This document shows positions 44,058 through 58,576 of a stretch of 64,000 bases of DNA, in pieces. Source of the stretch: Talaromyces rugulosus (taxonomy: Eukaryota > Ascomycota > Eurotiomycetes > Eurotiales > Trichocomaceae); assembly GCF_013368755.1 (NCBI RefSeq), contig NC_049566.1, positions 3,596,001 to 3,660,000 on the forward strand. The letters are read 5' to 3'. The position numbers and the translations under genes are program-made. The notes beneath the pieces were generated by a model. It was not told where the DNA came from, ran no database searches, and saw only the letters and a program-made list of their open reading frames with translations. Each line of letters opens with the position of its first letter. Position 1 is the first letter of the stretch.

Positions 44058-47000
44058 ATAAAATATCTTTATAATATAAAGTTTTAAGAACTAGATAAGC
44101 AATTAAATCTTATTAATAAGCTAATCATAGTAGGAAATAGTAATATACTAGTAGTAGAACTAGCAACTCCATGCCTATCTGTAAGACAAATAAGATTAGT
44201 TAATTAAGATAGTAATAATAAACTCAATAAATAAACTTAGCAAAGATTTATTATATTAGAAAGAGTTATCAATTAAATGAATAAATATATTCAAAGACTG
44301 TAAGCTGCGGTCACTAAAAGAGATGATTATATTAACTAACTTGAAGCTTAAGTCATAGCTATATTATCTAGCGAAGCTGGAATAGCTAGTAATAGGGTTA
44401 AGCTATTAAAATCTATGACCTTTGATGGAACTAGATCTAAGTTAAAGATATTCTTGGTTAATATAGAAATGTATATCAAAGTCAACTAGATCACTAATAA
44501 TAAAAAGAAAATGATCTTTATGGTATTATGCTTTACTGATATAGCAGTAGAATGGATACAGCCTATGCTAAGTGAATTATACACTATTAATAAAGATAGT
44601 TAGGGAACTATTATTAGGGAACTGTTTTCGAACTATGGCATGTTTAAACAGAAACTTGGAGAAGTGTTTGGAAATATTGATGAGCTATAGACTATAGAAA
44701 GATAACTAAGATATTTATAATAAACTAGATCCGCTTAGTAGTTAGCAACTAAATTCTAATAGATAGTAATACTACTGCACTATAATAATACTATTTAAAT
44801 TGTAACCTTTGAGAATATGCTTAAGAAAGAAGTCTAGATAGAATTTATTAAATTTGATTGACCTAATAATATTAATAGATTCATTAAGATGGCGGTCAAG
44901 ATTAACAATAAACTGTTTAAGATCAAATAGAAGCAATAGAAGTTTTAGAGATAGAAGAAAGTTAGAAGATTCTTTTAGTATGCTAACATATTGGTAAAGT
45001 GAGGAATCTAATATGATAAGGATAGTGATGTTAAGATACAGCTTAACAATATGATCAGTAAGGAAGAAATGGCCAAGTGCAAGGAAAACAAAGCTTGTTA
45101 TAAATATGGATGAAAAGGACATTTTGTATAACAGTGCTAATCAGGGCAAAACAAATAGAATGGTAATGTCAGCCTTTAGAAGATAATAATAGTCTATTAA
45201 TAAATTACAGTTATATATCAGACAATTGTGACTTCTTTAGATAGTAAAGAGAAAGAGTTAGAAAATAAATAGGTCAATAAAGTCAAGGACTTTTAGGGAT
45301 TAATATTAGAAAAAGAAATATACAACGCGCTTAAGAATTTTAAGCCAGAAGATAGCCTTGGATAATCTAAGGAATGCCTTAGATAGAGTTTAGAAAAGGA
45401 ACCATCCCAGGAAGAAGATGCTAACCCAGAAGAAGCATAACCTTATCTATGATAAAGTCAAGAGAAAGAACTAATTAGAGAATCTTATAGAGAAGACTAA
45501 TATAGTAAAACTACTGGATAGTATATTGATAACCTTTTATCAGAAAGTGAAAGCCAACACTCTCTAACATTTTAAGACAGTAGAAAAAACAAGGAAATTG
45601 ACCATAAGGATTTGGATTAAGAATTAGACACCCTATAACAATCACAGTTAACAAGAATAACTAATCTTAGAAAAAATGTTATAAGAGCGATCAACCAAGC
45701 AAATAAAATAATTAGACTGTTCTAGAAATAATTACTAATTATAAAGAAAGAATAGGATTCAGTCTTAGAAACTAATATGATGGTTCTAGGAACAAGAATT
45801 GAGATTCTAGAAATAAGTAAAGAAGAACTGGAAATAGATAGTAAAGACTCTGAAATAATAGAGGAATTCCCTAAAATCGACTATGAAGAACTAAAACGAG
45901 AATACAGTTATAAACTACCTAAACCAGTATATTGGAAAGACTCTATTCAGACATACTAATAATACATCCTTGAATACAAAGAATGCTATAAATAGATATT
46001 TTACAAATACAATATATACAGAAAAAAGAACATTATACTTATAAATAAATTTGAATATGTCTTACTCACTAAAAGAATATGGTTATGCTACCCAATGCTT
46101 GGGTATATTAAAAGATGTTCATGTATATACTATCTATAATATAGAAGACACTATTATAAGAAAATATACTGGATGTAATGCTATAAGTTAAAATATCTAA
46201 TTTATCTTAAAGAAAAGAAAAAGAATAAATAGAAGCTAATAATACTAATAATTATCTATTAATCTATCCTGGATTGTCCGAAGGGCTGAAATAAATATTG
46301 ATACTATATAGAAGAAATTTAGTATTCTTTCTATAATAGTATTGAAACTGATCAGTGCTATACAAAAAAATGTCTATACTATAAAGAACGAGTTATCTAC
46401 ACTAATAAAGATTGGACCGAAATTATTCTATCATAGAAATAATATCTTAAAAGATATAGAAAGGGATATTATCTTATTACTACAACCATCAAAATAGAAG
46501 AAACTGTAATTATTATTAAAAGAATAATTAATAGATATAAAGCTAAACTACTTCTTAACTTAGAAATATTAATAAATTATATTAGCGAAGCATATGTTAG
46601 AAAAAATAAAATTTAAATATATAAAATAAACCTATAATATACTATATAAAATTTTAAAGAACAAATCATAATCAAAGGATTCATATAACGAACTGAAAAT
46701 ATCATAATTAAATTAAAAGAATATAAAGAAGATATCTAACTAGATTTAAGTCTATTTAAATAAAAAGATTTTAATATTATACTTAAAATGATATAGCTAC
46801 AGAAATATAATCCTGTTATTAACTAGAAATATAAGATAGTATTAATAGATCTAAAAATACTATAAATAGAGTAAATAGGGATCAAACTGGATCAGTAGTT
46901 AAGAGTGAAACATACTAAAGAAATAAATAAAATAAGCTGATAAATTGAAATATAAAGAAAATCAAAAGAAATCTATAAAAAGGAACTGAAAGAAGTGTTT

Positions 47001-49949
47001 AACAAGCTATTAGAAAAATATCAAAACTTTACTAAATTATTTATAAAAAAAGAATATCGACTATTATAATATAAAAAAGAATATGAAGCAGAGATATCTC
47101 TTAAAGCAGGAGTATAGGTGCTATAAGTAAAGTAACGACAAATCTTATAAGATGAACTTCGAACTACTAAGGAATTTATTAAGAAATTCTTAGTAGCTGG
47201 TTATATTAGAGAATTAAAAGTAAAGGCTTTTGTATAAGCAATGTTTGTACTAAAACGTGATGGATTACTATGAATGGTTATTGACTACTGAAAATTAAAT
47301 AATATAATTGAAGATGACGTAAACAAAGTGTTATATCAGGAATAGAAGAGAGATTTATTGTAAGGTGTAAAAATTATGACAATGTTTAATGTTGAATAGG
47401 GATATTATAACCTATGAATGAAAAATGATGATATCTAGAAAACAGTATTCCTTATAGACTTGGGACTGTATGAATGGCTAGTAGCGTCTATAGGACTTAA
47501 ATGACTATTAGTAGAATTTATGAGGTTTATGATCTATATCTTATAAGAATACTTTAACCTCTTTGTTGTAGTATATTTTAATGATGTTATAGTCTACTTA
47601 AAAGATCTAAAGGAATATAATAACTATATATAACTGGTTATAACAAAATTTATAGAAATAAGATTGACTTTTAAAATTAAGAAGTATGAATTTGATATTA
47701 TATGAGTTAACTACCTAGGAATAGTATATATAACAAATAGACTAGAGATACTGAAAGAAAAATTAGATGCTATCTTTGAATAGCCAACTCTAATGAACGT
47801 TTATAATGTATAATCTTTTCTTGGAACCAGCAGATATGTTTGACGATATCTTGAGAAATATTTAGATGTTATAATACTAATGACAGAATTGCTGAAAAAA
47901 GATGAACCATTTGATTGGATAGTAAAGAGATAATGATCTTTTGAAAATGTTAAAGAATTTGTTAAAATTATGCTAATCTTATAACTATTTAACCTAGAAT
48001 TATAAAGTATTCTATAAATAGATGTATCTGGATATGCTCTTGGAGCAATCTATGAACAAATCAATAAAAAAAAAGAAATGTAGATTATTATATTCTATTT
48101 GAGAAAGTTTATATTGGTGGAAGTTAACTATAATGTCTATAACTAAGAATTACTCGCGATAGTTTAAGTATTTTAATAATAGTAATACTATCTCTAAGGA
48201 GTGAAATATGAAGTAATTATTAAAAATGATTATTATAATTTGAAGTACTTTATAATAATAAAAGAATTATCTGGAAGATAAATATGATAGGCTGAAGAAC
48301 TAGCTAAATTTAATTATAGGATTGAATATATTCTAGGAAAATAAAATATAGCTGTAGACATATTAAGTAGATGACTAGATTATATAATTAAAATAGAATT
48401 CTTTAAGATAAACATTCTGCAAGAAGAATTAGGAGTTCTATACTATAATTATAATGTAATTATTGTGACTGTAATAAGAGTTGTTAATAATAATTTATTC
48501 TACAAATAAATGCATCAGGAAACTAATAAGGATTAAAAAATATAAGAAGAATTATAAGCTGGACAAGTTATAAAAAATGTTTAGAAAGATTTAGTGATAT
48601 AGAATGGAATGATTAGAGTACTGTAGAATATAACTATGGAAGTTATTTAGTATTACTATGATCCTTTAACAAAAGGACACTAAAGAGTTGAAAAGATAAT
48701 TAAAATAATTATCTGAATATTCTATTTTCTTTATGTCTGAAAAAGGGTTAAGAATTATATTAGAAATTATAATGAATATAATAGAAATAAGGCAGTATAC
48801 TATAAACTCTTTAGAAAAATGTAAATACTAGAAGTACTAGAAGAAGTATAGAAAAGTATTATTATTGACTTTATCTAAGGACTATTATAGTCTAAGGACC
48901 TAGTAATAGGAGTTATCTATATTAATACCATAATAATAGTCAACTAACTTATAAAATATATTATTTTAGAACCAATACTAAAGGATATAATAGCAGAATA
49001 ATATGTAAAACTTATATTATAAAAAGTTTTTGTATAGATTAGATTACTAAATAAACTTATTATAGACCAAGACAAGTTATTTATATCTAAATATTGGCAG
49101 ATAATTACAAAAGCATGTGGAATATATCACAAATTATCAATTATAAATCACCAATAGACTAATGGCTAGTCTGAAAGAATAATTTAAATAGTTAAATAGT
49201 ATTTTTAATACTATTTAGACTGGGAACAAGATAACTGGATAGAACTATTACTATTAGCATAGTTTATATTAAATAATATAGAAAATATTATAATGAAATA
49301 AGTTCTATATTTTATAAATCTTAAACAACATCTAAGAATAACATAGTCTGAAGTACTATAAGAAGGATTATCTAAAGCTGTAATAATATAAACTAATAAA
49401 CTATAGATACTTTATTAGACAATATTAAAAGACATTAAGTAGACTAAAAACTGAATAAAGATCTACTATAATAAAAAGTGTAAGGATATACTAATCCTTA
49501 AAAAGAGAAAAAAAGTTTACTTATTATGATAAATAATTAAATAGAAAAATTTTAATATTTTAAGTAAGAGACTAAGTAATAAACTTGATGTTATTAAATA
49601 TAGATTTTTTATAATTTAAGAAAAACTTGCTAATAATAATTATAAATTCTGATTATTAGTAAGAATAAAAGTATACCTAATATTTTATATCTTATTATTA
49701 GAACTAACTGAAAACCTAGAAAACAGTAATAATAAAGTAATTAAGAATAAATATAAAATTAAAAATATTCTAAAAAGAAAGTTAGTAAAAGAAAAAATCT
49801 TTTATTTAATTAGCTAGAAAGAATACAGATCTAAATATAATTTATAGGAATCAGTTAGATATTTAAACTGTTCTGAAAAGATTCAAGTATTTTGTTAAAA
49901 AAAAACTTAGAAAGAATATAGTTGAATTTATTATTAAATAATATAGGAA

Positions 49950-50360
49950 ACTCTTAGATGGTAGCTGTAATTATCTTATTTAATTTTTATAGTTTAGCTT
50001 TTTGTTTTTATTCTTTCTTCTCTTTCTCTTCTAAATGCTCTAACTTTTCTATATCCTTAATATCTATCTAAATAAACTGACTAGTATACTTTTAAAGTAG
50101 CTTTTACTGTTTCTTAAGATAAAGAAGTTTTATTAGAGTTACTTTCTTATTTTCTTTAATTTTCTTTTAAATAGTTAACAACTTTTTTTATGCTAAATCT
50201 AAAGATGTTATTTTAATATAGTGACTGTGACCGCTATGAATATACTTACTGTAATGTTTTGAAATTTCTAATTTAATATATAATTTCTCTAAGAGAGTAT
50301 ACTTGTGGTAAAAGAAAAGAAGAACAATCCTAGTTTTAACAATATAGGTGAACAAATTGT
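49950..50360 (-). pseudogene. Antisense Cys-rich coiled-coil ORF relic inside Gypsy-A
   Basis: The minus strand here repeats the antisense ORF region seen in Gypsy-M at 36,060-36,503 (a Lys/Glu-rich tract and the leucine-rich segment), now with stops. It lies between integrase and the polypurine tract, in the same relative place. Confidence 0.55.
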
Positions 50361-50489
50361 TTTTATTAATATTTTGTTTTGATAATATAGTTAGAATATT
50401 ACTACCAAGAATGTTAATAAAAAGGAATCAGCCTATCTGTGTGATGGGGACCTGCGACTATTTATGTGACTGTCGGGACGCCAGCCTTC

Positions 50490-50501
50490 AAAGGAGGGGA
50501 T
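50490..50501 (+). other. Gypsy-A polypurine tract
   Basis: aaaggagggga followed by t, directly before the TGTCA of the 3' LTR. It is the expected plus-strand primer site for an LTR retrotransposon. Confidence 0.8.
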
Positions 50502-52981
50502 TGTCATAAGAATCGATAATGCTCAGTTAATAACGTAATCCACACCCGAGCGGCCACCACAAGCGAGCGGCCACTTCGGCCCGGAAATACGCTCTATATG
50601 AATTTCAAATCTCAATTTCTAACCCAAAATAATAATTATATATGAAAAATTAATTACTGGTGTGATTAGGACATCCGGTTATTTTATGCCCTGCAATGCC
50701 ATATCTATTATAGCGAAATTGACGTCGTATAGGTGGTTGAGAGACTGGAAGCTCAGGCTCAGCTGGGGCAGTAGTAATAGTTTGAGATGTCTTAACCTGA
50801 CTTTGTATAAGTGTCTGAGCTTTTTCTCTAGTAATTCCTTGCTCATGGGATATCTGCTTTTTAGATTGTCAACGTTTTTGCTTCTTCTTCTCATGTGCAG
50901 CCTGTAAATTATGATTTTCTTTTTGTATAAGTAGAAGATTATTTACAGCTATTTTATAAGCCTTTGATATCTGGATAATTGTTTTATTAATGACTTTAGA
51001 TGGACTTCTTGTATGCTGGCTTATACGCTTTTTAATCGTAGTCAATTGACGCTTGAATTGATGTGGATTTTGAGGTGTTTATAAGCATGATGATTGGGTA
51101 TTGTTTGATCGACTTGGAGGAGGTATTGGAGTCTTTAGTCAGATAGTAAGTTGCTGATATACTTGATCTGGATCAAATGGTATTAATCCAGATGCTCTGA
51201 AGCCATTCCGAATAGTGTTAGCTTTATATGCCATTGTACGCGCCTCTGGAAATGTAGTGAGAAAGTCGATTTTGTTAATATGGTTGAATCCAAGCTTTAT
51301 CTGCTGTTCAATAAGCTGTCTATATTGTTGCTTTAAAACTGTAAAACAGCTAACATCAAGAGGCTGTAAAAGATGTGAAGAATGTGGTGGCATGTAAACT
51401 GGAATAATATTGTTCTTAGTGCAGGTTCGGTCAAATTCAGCAGTTAAATGACTTCTATGGCCATTAAGAATCAATATTTGATATCTTCCTATCGTACAGC
51501 CATTAGTAAGAGGAATGAAGTGATTAATGAGCTAATCCATTCTAATCTTATCTGTGGTCTATCTATTGTCGCTAATATTGATTCTTTAATCATCTGGAAG
51601 AGTCTTAAACCAGCCTTCTTGAGAGTATTTTGTCGCTTTGAAAATCATGTACGAAGGTAGAGCCTATTCAGTAGAATTAACTGCTTTAATTGCAGTTACC
51701 CATTCTCGATTATTAGGTTGTAATAGATATGGTTAATTTCTGTAATAACCTTTGTAGTTGTATAGAGATCTATAGTAAAGCCAGTCTTATTAAAGTTGTA
51801 AATATCTTCTGGTAAGATACTATATTCTAACATAGCCTCTTGTATGCTGTCAAAATATTCTTGGATTATCTTTGGATTTTCACATTTAGCATGCTTGTAG
51901 TTATATCTCTGGGAATATCGCGATTTGAGCTCTGAGCGACGTTGAACTAGGTTGTATATCTAATTCTCTTCAACTTGTTGATTTCTATGTTGAGAAAGAA
52001 GATAATTGGCTATTTCTTGTATAAGAGTAGGCTGGGGAGGTAGTTCTTGTTTATCTAGATCTAATATCTATTTAATAAGTGATTCCTTCTTAAATTGGGA
52101 TAATTTATGTCTATTGGCGCGTGTTTGAGATCTTTCTTGAGTGCCATGTAATCTGTGCTGGAGCGTTGTATGCGGAATATTGTAAATCTTTGCCGCTTGT
52201 CCAATATTTGAGATATTTTGATTTTGTAAATCGGATATAGCTAATAAGATTTAGCCTTCTTGATTGACTGAATTTCTTTGATTTTTATTGCGAATTGGTG
52301 GTATATTGACGCATTGAACTGTGTGGACTTGTAATGCGACGCGTTTTGGAAGGGAAGTGGCCGCTCGTTTGTGGTGGCCGCTCGGGTGTGGATTACGTTA
52401 GATGTGACAGCGGACGCTAGTTATATAAGCAAAGGTTATTGGATATTCTCGTGGGGTAGAATCTCTGATTATATCTGAGAAGGAAGAAACGCCTACACTT
52501 ATACTCTTATATAGAATGACTTATTAAATAGAAGCTTGTGTTGTATAGAAATAGTTTCTATATAAAAATAGACTCTGTATGAAAAAAGATTCTGTATAGA
52601 AAGAATCTTTATATAAAAAGAGTCTTTATATAAAAAGACCTATTTTATAGACTTAGATATATGATTATATAGTTAACATAGTGAGATTATACTAAGGAAC
52701 TATATACTGATATAGTTAAGCAAAGCTTAATTATATTTACTATATTTAGGATTAGTTATATAAAGATATTTATTTATTATTATATATCTAGCTTATTGTG
52801 TTTTATTCTTTTAAGTAAATAGTATACTACTATTACTTTTTAATATACTTTGTAGTCTATTATTGTAATAGTACTCTATTTATTTTAGGATTGCCTTACA
52901 TAAACTTCTCATCTTGCCTTCTGTTAGCAGAATACCCACCCCGATTCACATCTTGGTGACAAGTTGTTGAACCGATTGACA
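50502..52981 (+). repeat. Gypsy-A 3' LTR, split by a Fot1/pogo element
   Basis: LTR pieces 50,502-50,532 and 52,401-52,981 (612 bp in all) with the TA dinucleotide duplicated around the insertion. Ends ccgattgaca. This copy is less RIP-altered than the 5' LTR at its 3' end. Confidence 0.9.
50533..52398 (-). mobile_element. Fot1/pogo-type DNA transposon with 45-bp TIRs
   Basis: 1,866 bp flanked by TA (50,531-50,532 and 52,399-52,400). The terminal inverted repeats start ACGTAATCCACACCCGAGCG and match over about 45 bp with one difference; each holds the direct subrepeat gagcggccac twice. On the minus strand a transposase relic runs from the HTH region near 52,150-52,290 (QNISNIGQAAKIYNIPHTTLQHRL) through the DDE domain. 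The last part, 51,474-51,139, is still open (111 codons) with LNGHRSHL, MPPHSSHLLQPLDV and GFRASGLIPFDP, typical of pogo/Fot1. Upstream frames have stops, so it is not autonomous, though its termini look intact. Confidence 0.9.
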
Positions 52982-53206
52982 TTACTATAAGCCTCTAAAT
53001 TATTCTACATATATAAATAGTATAGGGTAAGAAAAGTATAAAATACCTTAAAAGCCTAAATCTAATAGAAATAGAGGCACCAGCTTATAAAGGACAATCT
53101 CTATAAGCAGGCCTAATCCACACAAATCGCTGTATATCATAGCCTAGGGCTCGGTATAGACGTTAAATTTGATTAAATAAATAAATAAATAAATATCCTT
53201 TAATAT

Positions 53207-53325
53207 TGATTCTAAGATAATATATTTTGTAAGTTGGTTAATTATTATTATAGTATTGATATAGATAATTCCTGTTATTAGATCCTTAGACTATAGTAGT
53301 CCTTAGATAAAATTAATAGTGATAC
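53207..53325 (-). mobile_element. Gypsy-M internal fragment (integrase core)
   Basis: Minus-strand match to Gypsy-A near 48,860-48,980 (integrase core). It lies between the end of LINE-A copy 2 and the solo LTR and continues at 59,303. Confidence 0.75.
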
Positions 53326-53334
53326 TGTCAGAAG

Positions 53335-53591
53335 TGTTAGGGTCTTAGCCCCTGGGATACTCAGGCTTCGCTCTTGTAGAATAACCACACCTGGTCTACA
53401 CCTGGTTCGCCATAGAAGAACTCTCTGACGCTACATCAGATTCACTAGAGCGCCTTTAGAATCTATACTCATCTATATTAATATTTAACAATATAAATTT
53501 TTATAAACCTTTTCCTTCTTTTTCTTATATTTAAATCTATTTAATTCCTGGATCTACATAAGGCCAGTAAGATAGGACCTAGTCTATAATA
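53335..53591 (+). repeat. Gypsy-2 5' LTR
   Basis: 257 bp starting TGTTAGGGTCTTAGCCCC; its end is RIP-altered (tctataata for cccgtaaca). Confidence 0.85.
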
Positions 53592-56500
53592 TTAGATTTA
53601 AACATCTTACCCCTCTTCTCTATTTAAAGGGTTAAGAACGCGTCACTCTTCTTATCCAAAGGATTAAGCTATATAATTGCTCTTTATTTATTTGAGTTAA
53701 GTCTCTAAGAACTGTACTAACTCTTCTTATTTAGAGGATTAAATTATTATATTGCCGCTTTTTGATGACTGAGTTAAGTATTGAGAAATTTCTTTATTAT
53801 GATAAATAGCTTATTGAGAGATGGTCTGGACCAAAGAGGTATACTTTTAGAATTAAACCAGCTATTATTAGAATAAATATAATGAATAGAACTTTTTTTA
53901 ATGAATATATCTATTTATCTATCGTATATTAAAGGATAAGTTAATAATATAATTGAACTATCTATGTCTAAGGTCTCTACTAATGCCATATCATTAGTAA
54001 TCCTTATGTATAGTGCGAATAAACCGCGTTATTCTCTTAACTATCCTGATAAATATGACGACTCTAATCATTTACGATATATATAGTTCGTGGCAATCCT
54101 ATATATAAAATTGATGGTCGATATACTAGTGATTGGAGGACTATACAAGCAACTGTAGTACGCCTATAGATAGTTGATAGGAAAGGCCTAAACAAAGGTC
54201 TATCTCTAAATACAGCTTCATAGGAATATAAATATGGTTATCCCTACTACACTAGAAGCTTTTTTTGCACATCTTAACATGCTATTCAAAGATTATCAAT
54301 TTATAGAAAAGGCGAACCTTAAACTTAACTGTATACAATAAAAGCATACCCCTTTCCAGGACTTTATCAGTGAATTTAAATAGATATTACTTTTTATAGG
54401 AGGTTAATTATAGACTGATAACATAAAAATCTCATAATTGAAAACTGTGATTAACTAAGAAATAAGGTATATGACTATTAGGAATGATATGTTGAAGTAG
54501 TATAAAGTTTTCTGTGAATGTTTATATTGAGTAGTGAATAATCTTGAAGAGCTGAAAAGGATTAATAATATCTAGTTCTGATATAAGTGGAATATTTTCT
54601 GTCTATTTATAAAAGGAACCTCCTCTGATAGAGGACAGTCCTAAGTTATAGACTGGATATCTGTGGATCTGTTAATTAATACTGTTAGAATAGACAACTA
54701 TTTTTAATATAGAAAATCAGGTTATATTGTTTAATACTGTCTTAAATCTGTGCTACTCTGTTAGGCGTTATTTTTAAGGAATTATGGCAAGAAGAAATAT
54801 AATATATTTATAAGAATATCTAATACCAGAGTAAAAAAGAATAAAACTAAATTTAATATAGGTTTAGATAGTATATTAGAGTTAAAAGAGTAGCTTTTAC
54901 ATAAAGTTGTCTGTAGGAGCTAAAATATAAAATAGCTTATAACTTTAAGAATTTTAAAAAGATGGTTGGAAGGTTTAATAGACCTCTATTTAATATAGAT
55001 GTATAGTTAGATTGTAGAACCAATGCCAATGCTTTAATTAATAGTGGATGCCTTATCTATGGGATTATTAAAGAGACCTTCGCTTGAAAGAAAAAGCTGA
55101 ATTGTAGTGCTATTAAATCTAGACCTATTAAGAGATATGATAATTTGGTATCTTAATATATCAAAGAAATTGTATATATGATATTAGATATTAAAGGAAA
55201 TATACAGAAGAAAGCCTACTTTTATATGGTTCTGAAGTGCGAATATGATATAATATTGGGTCTTTTATGGATGGAACACTAATATGTAAGAATTGACGCT
55301 GTTAAAGGCTGATTAGAATTTAGGAATAGAATATCCATTGATAAAAAGAACCTGTTATGATCTGAGTATGTTCCCTGACAGATTAGTATAACTGTGGTAA
55401 ACGCTTTAAAAAGGATGTGAAGTAGAAAAAAGAAGGTTAACATATTTGTAGTTTCTATATAGGATATTAAGAAAGTTCTGACTTTGAAACTATAGATAGA
55501 CCCAGGAAACAAGCTATCTAAGCATTACTACGAGTTCCTGGAACTATTTAACCTGAAGGAAGCTGATAAGCTATTATTGTTACATCTAAATATCAACTAT
55601 TAGATTGAACTAATTAATACTGATGTGAAGAGATATAAGCCAGAGATACTATAGGGCCTTTTTTATAACATGTTATGGGAAGAACTGCTGGTTTTATAGA
55701 AAACTCTTTATGACTTACTATTGAAGGATTTTATATGTATGAGTAACTCACCTGTTGTAGTGCCGGTACTGTTTATAAGGAAACCTAGAGGAGGACTGTG
55801 TTTCTATATTGATTATTAGGCGCTTAACACTATGATAAAAAGGGATTAATATCTACTACTGTTAATATATGAGACCTTATAACGAATATTTAAAGCCTGA
55901 TGGTTTATAAAGCTTGATGTTATAGTGGCCTTCTATAAGATATACATCGCTGAAGGAGATGAATAGAAGATAGCTTTCTAAACTAGGTTTGGACTCTATG
56001 AATGGTTAGTAATATCTTTCAGCTTTATCAATATGCCGAGCATGTTTTAATGATATATTAATTGGATCCTTTGTGAGTTTCTAGACGACTTTTTATCTGC
56101 TTATCTGGATAATATGCTTATCTTTATAGAAGGTAGCTGCGTGTACCATTAGAAATAAGTAATGAGGGTGTTAGAACGTCTGTGTATTATAGGACTACAG
56201 CTAGATATCAATAAATGTGAGTTTAAGGTGTAGACAATAAAATATTTTAGATTTATATTAGAAGCTGGAAAAGGGATCTGAATAGATCCCACAAAAGTCT
56301 CTGCTATTTTGGAATAGAAAGTCTTAATATATATAAAAAATGTGTAATCATTCTTAAAGTTCGTAAATTTCTATTGATAGTTTATCTGAGGATATTCTAA
56401 CATAATCTATCTGCTAACAGAACTGACTAAAAAGGGAACTACCTTTATTCAGACCAAGGCCATCAATAAAGTCTTCAAACAACTAAAGTAAATATTTATA

Positions 56501-58576
56501 AATGATCTAATACTAGTACAATTCAATCTTAAACAGGATATAATTATGGAAGCCAACTCTTTAGGATATATTATAGAGAGGACATTATCATAGTATAATA
56601 ACAAAGGACTTCTATAAACCTACGCCTACTTCTTTTGAAAATGTATGTTTGCAGAGTGTAATTACAAGATCCATAATAAGAAGCTATTGGCAATAATAGC
56701 ATATTTAAAGTAATAAGAACCTAAACTAATTAATACTAAGGAATTTACTATTCTAATCAACTATTAGAATCTTAAATACTTCATACAGCTCCAATAGTTG
56801 AATAAAAAATAAATAAAATAGACCAGTATATTCTTATACTTTAACTATAAATTCTAATACCAGCCAGGGCAACTAGCTGCCAGACCTGATACACTATTGC
56901 AACACTCACAAGATATGCCTGATAGAATTAACGATAAACGCCTAGTATACTAAAATAAATGTCTTATCAACCCTAACAAGGTATAGAGAGACTATCCAGA
57001 ACAACCTCCTCAGGGTTACTTATCAAACACTGTATCTAAACCCCATGTCCACACTATCTACATAGAGCATTTAATATTAATTAGAGAACAGTGATAACTA
57101 GCTAAAGCCAAAGATAAGAATTATAAATAAATTAAAGAAGCTATATACTAAAAGTTCCTATAGTTCTCTTAAAATCTATAACTTTGTATTATAGTATTTA
57201 AATGCATAATTAATACAGTAAACTAATTACTATTTTAAAACTGATAATAGGTACTAAATAGTAAATCACTCTGTATTTATATTATATAAGATATACACGA
57301 CTCTTATTTCACTGGATACCCAGGCTAAAACATGATCTATGCTATCATAGCCCGATAACTATATTGACTGAATCTATCTAAGGATATTTGAAGGTTTATA
57401 AATAACTGTAACAAATATGGTATGAACACTGTATAGAGACAATACTAATAAGGGTTATTAAAACCGCTCTCTGTTCCCTCGCGAATGTAGTGAGATATTA
57501 GTATGGATTTTATAGAGAAACTCCTAATGTCCGACGGAAATACAAATCTCATAGTAATCATTGACCGACTAGGAAAAGAGATTATATTGATATCATGCAA
57601 ACATATAGATACTAAGACAGTGATATTGAAGTTTATTGACTGATTCATACACAAACATGGGCCGCCTAGCAGCATTATATTAGATTAGGACATGTAATTT
57701 ATTAATAATCTTTAAAAAAACATATATAAATGTCTAAAGATTATAAGACGATTGTCAACTATATATTATTCCCAAACTGATGGACAGACAGAACATGCTA
57801 ACTCTATGATAGAAGAATACCTACAGAACTTCTATATCTATTTCTAAATCAACTAGAGCCTACTAACCACAATTACGTAACTTGTAATAAATAGATATAA
57901 TACTACTATAACTAGTATTAACTCCTTCTTTCTGACCTATAGATACAATATTAAACCACTCTAATTAGATAAAGCTATCCCTACATTTAAATAGTAAAGA
58001 TCCGTCGCTAAATATACAAACAATATAGTTATTAAGCTATAGTAGGCCTTTGATATAACATAGACTAAGCTTGTCTTAGTACAATAGCGAATAAAAAATA
58101 GTATGAATTATTACCAAAAGACTCCTCTAGAGTATAAAATAGGATAGAAGATATGATTAGACCTTTAGAATATTCAGACTAAATAATTTTTAAAAAAACT
58201 AGATGTTTGATATATGAAATATACTATACTAAAGAAAGTAGGATCCTATATATATTGACTTGATGTTTTTAGAACTATTTATAATATTTTTTATATAATA
58301 TTTCTCTATTCTATAGATATATGTCTGTTTTTTTTACAGACCTGACATAATTACCAACTACTAGCATATCTAGTAGAAGGCAATAAAGAGTACCTAGTTG
58401 ATAATATACTTAACAAATGGATTATATATCAGGGCCGCGGACATATAAAATAATACCTTGTCTGTTAGACTAGATATGCGCAATCTATATAGGAATCTGC
58501 CCAGTCTATAGAAGATATTGAAGTACTTAATTATTAGCTTTAACACTATAATGCCCTTGCTAAAGGAGGGGAGTAA

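Larger units (their letters stand above)
43446..52981 (+). mobile_element. Gypsy-A: Ty3/gypsy LTR retrotransposon, RIP-mutated
   Basis: 5' LTR 43,446-44,057 (612 bp, TGTCATAAGAATCG..), internal 44,058-50,501, 3' LTR 50,502-52,981 (612 bp after removing the pogo insertion). Perfect 5-bp TSD TTACT at 43,441-43,445 and 52,982-52,986. In order: gag with a CCHC knuckle relic near 45,090-45,140 (ACYKYG.KGHFV..C); protease/linker; RT near 47,150-47,750 with YFNDVIVYLKD at the catalytic box (normally YxDD); RNase H near 48,000-48,330; integrase with H..C relic and core near 48,840-49,290 (IIDQDKLF, QQTNGQSERI). A polypurine tract (aaaggagggga) sits at 50,490-50,500. Many stops; not active. Confidence 0.9.
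37384..53192 (+). mobile_element. LINE-A copy 2, heavily RIP-mutated, split by Gypsy-A
   Basis: 5' end at about 37,384 (cacccgccgggaaaatcaaa), then ORF1 from the ATG at 37,458, already stopped at its third codon; endonuclease near 39,400-40,200, RT near 40,700-41,700 and RNase H near 42,460-42,800. The body breaks at 43,445 and resumes at 52,987, where the last about 200 bp of the LINE (ending in a TAAA repeat tail) are present. It is the most decayed of the three LINE-A copies. Target duplication atatcctttaatat. Confidence 0.85.

Noticed and set aside
44772..45122. 116-codon minus ORF that looks like a membrane protein
   Set aside because: It is the antisense of the Gypsy-A gag region; its hydrophobic look follows from AT-rich RIP decay.
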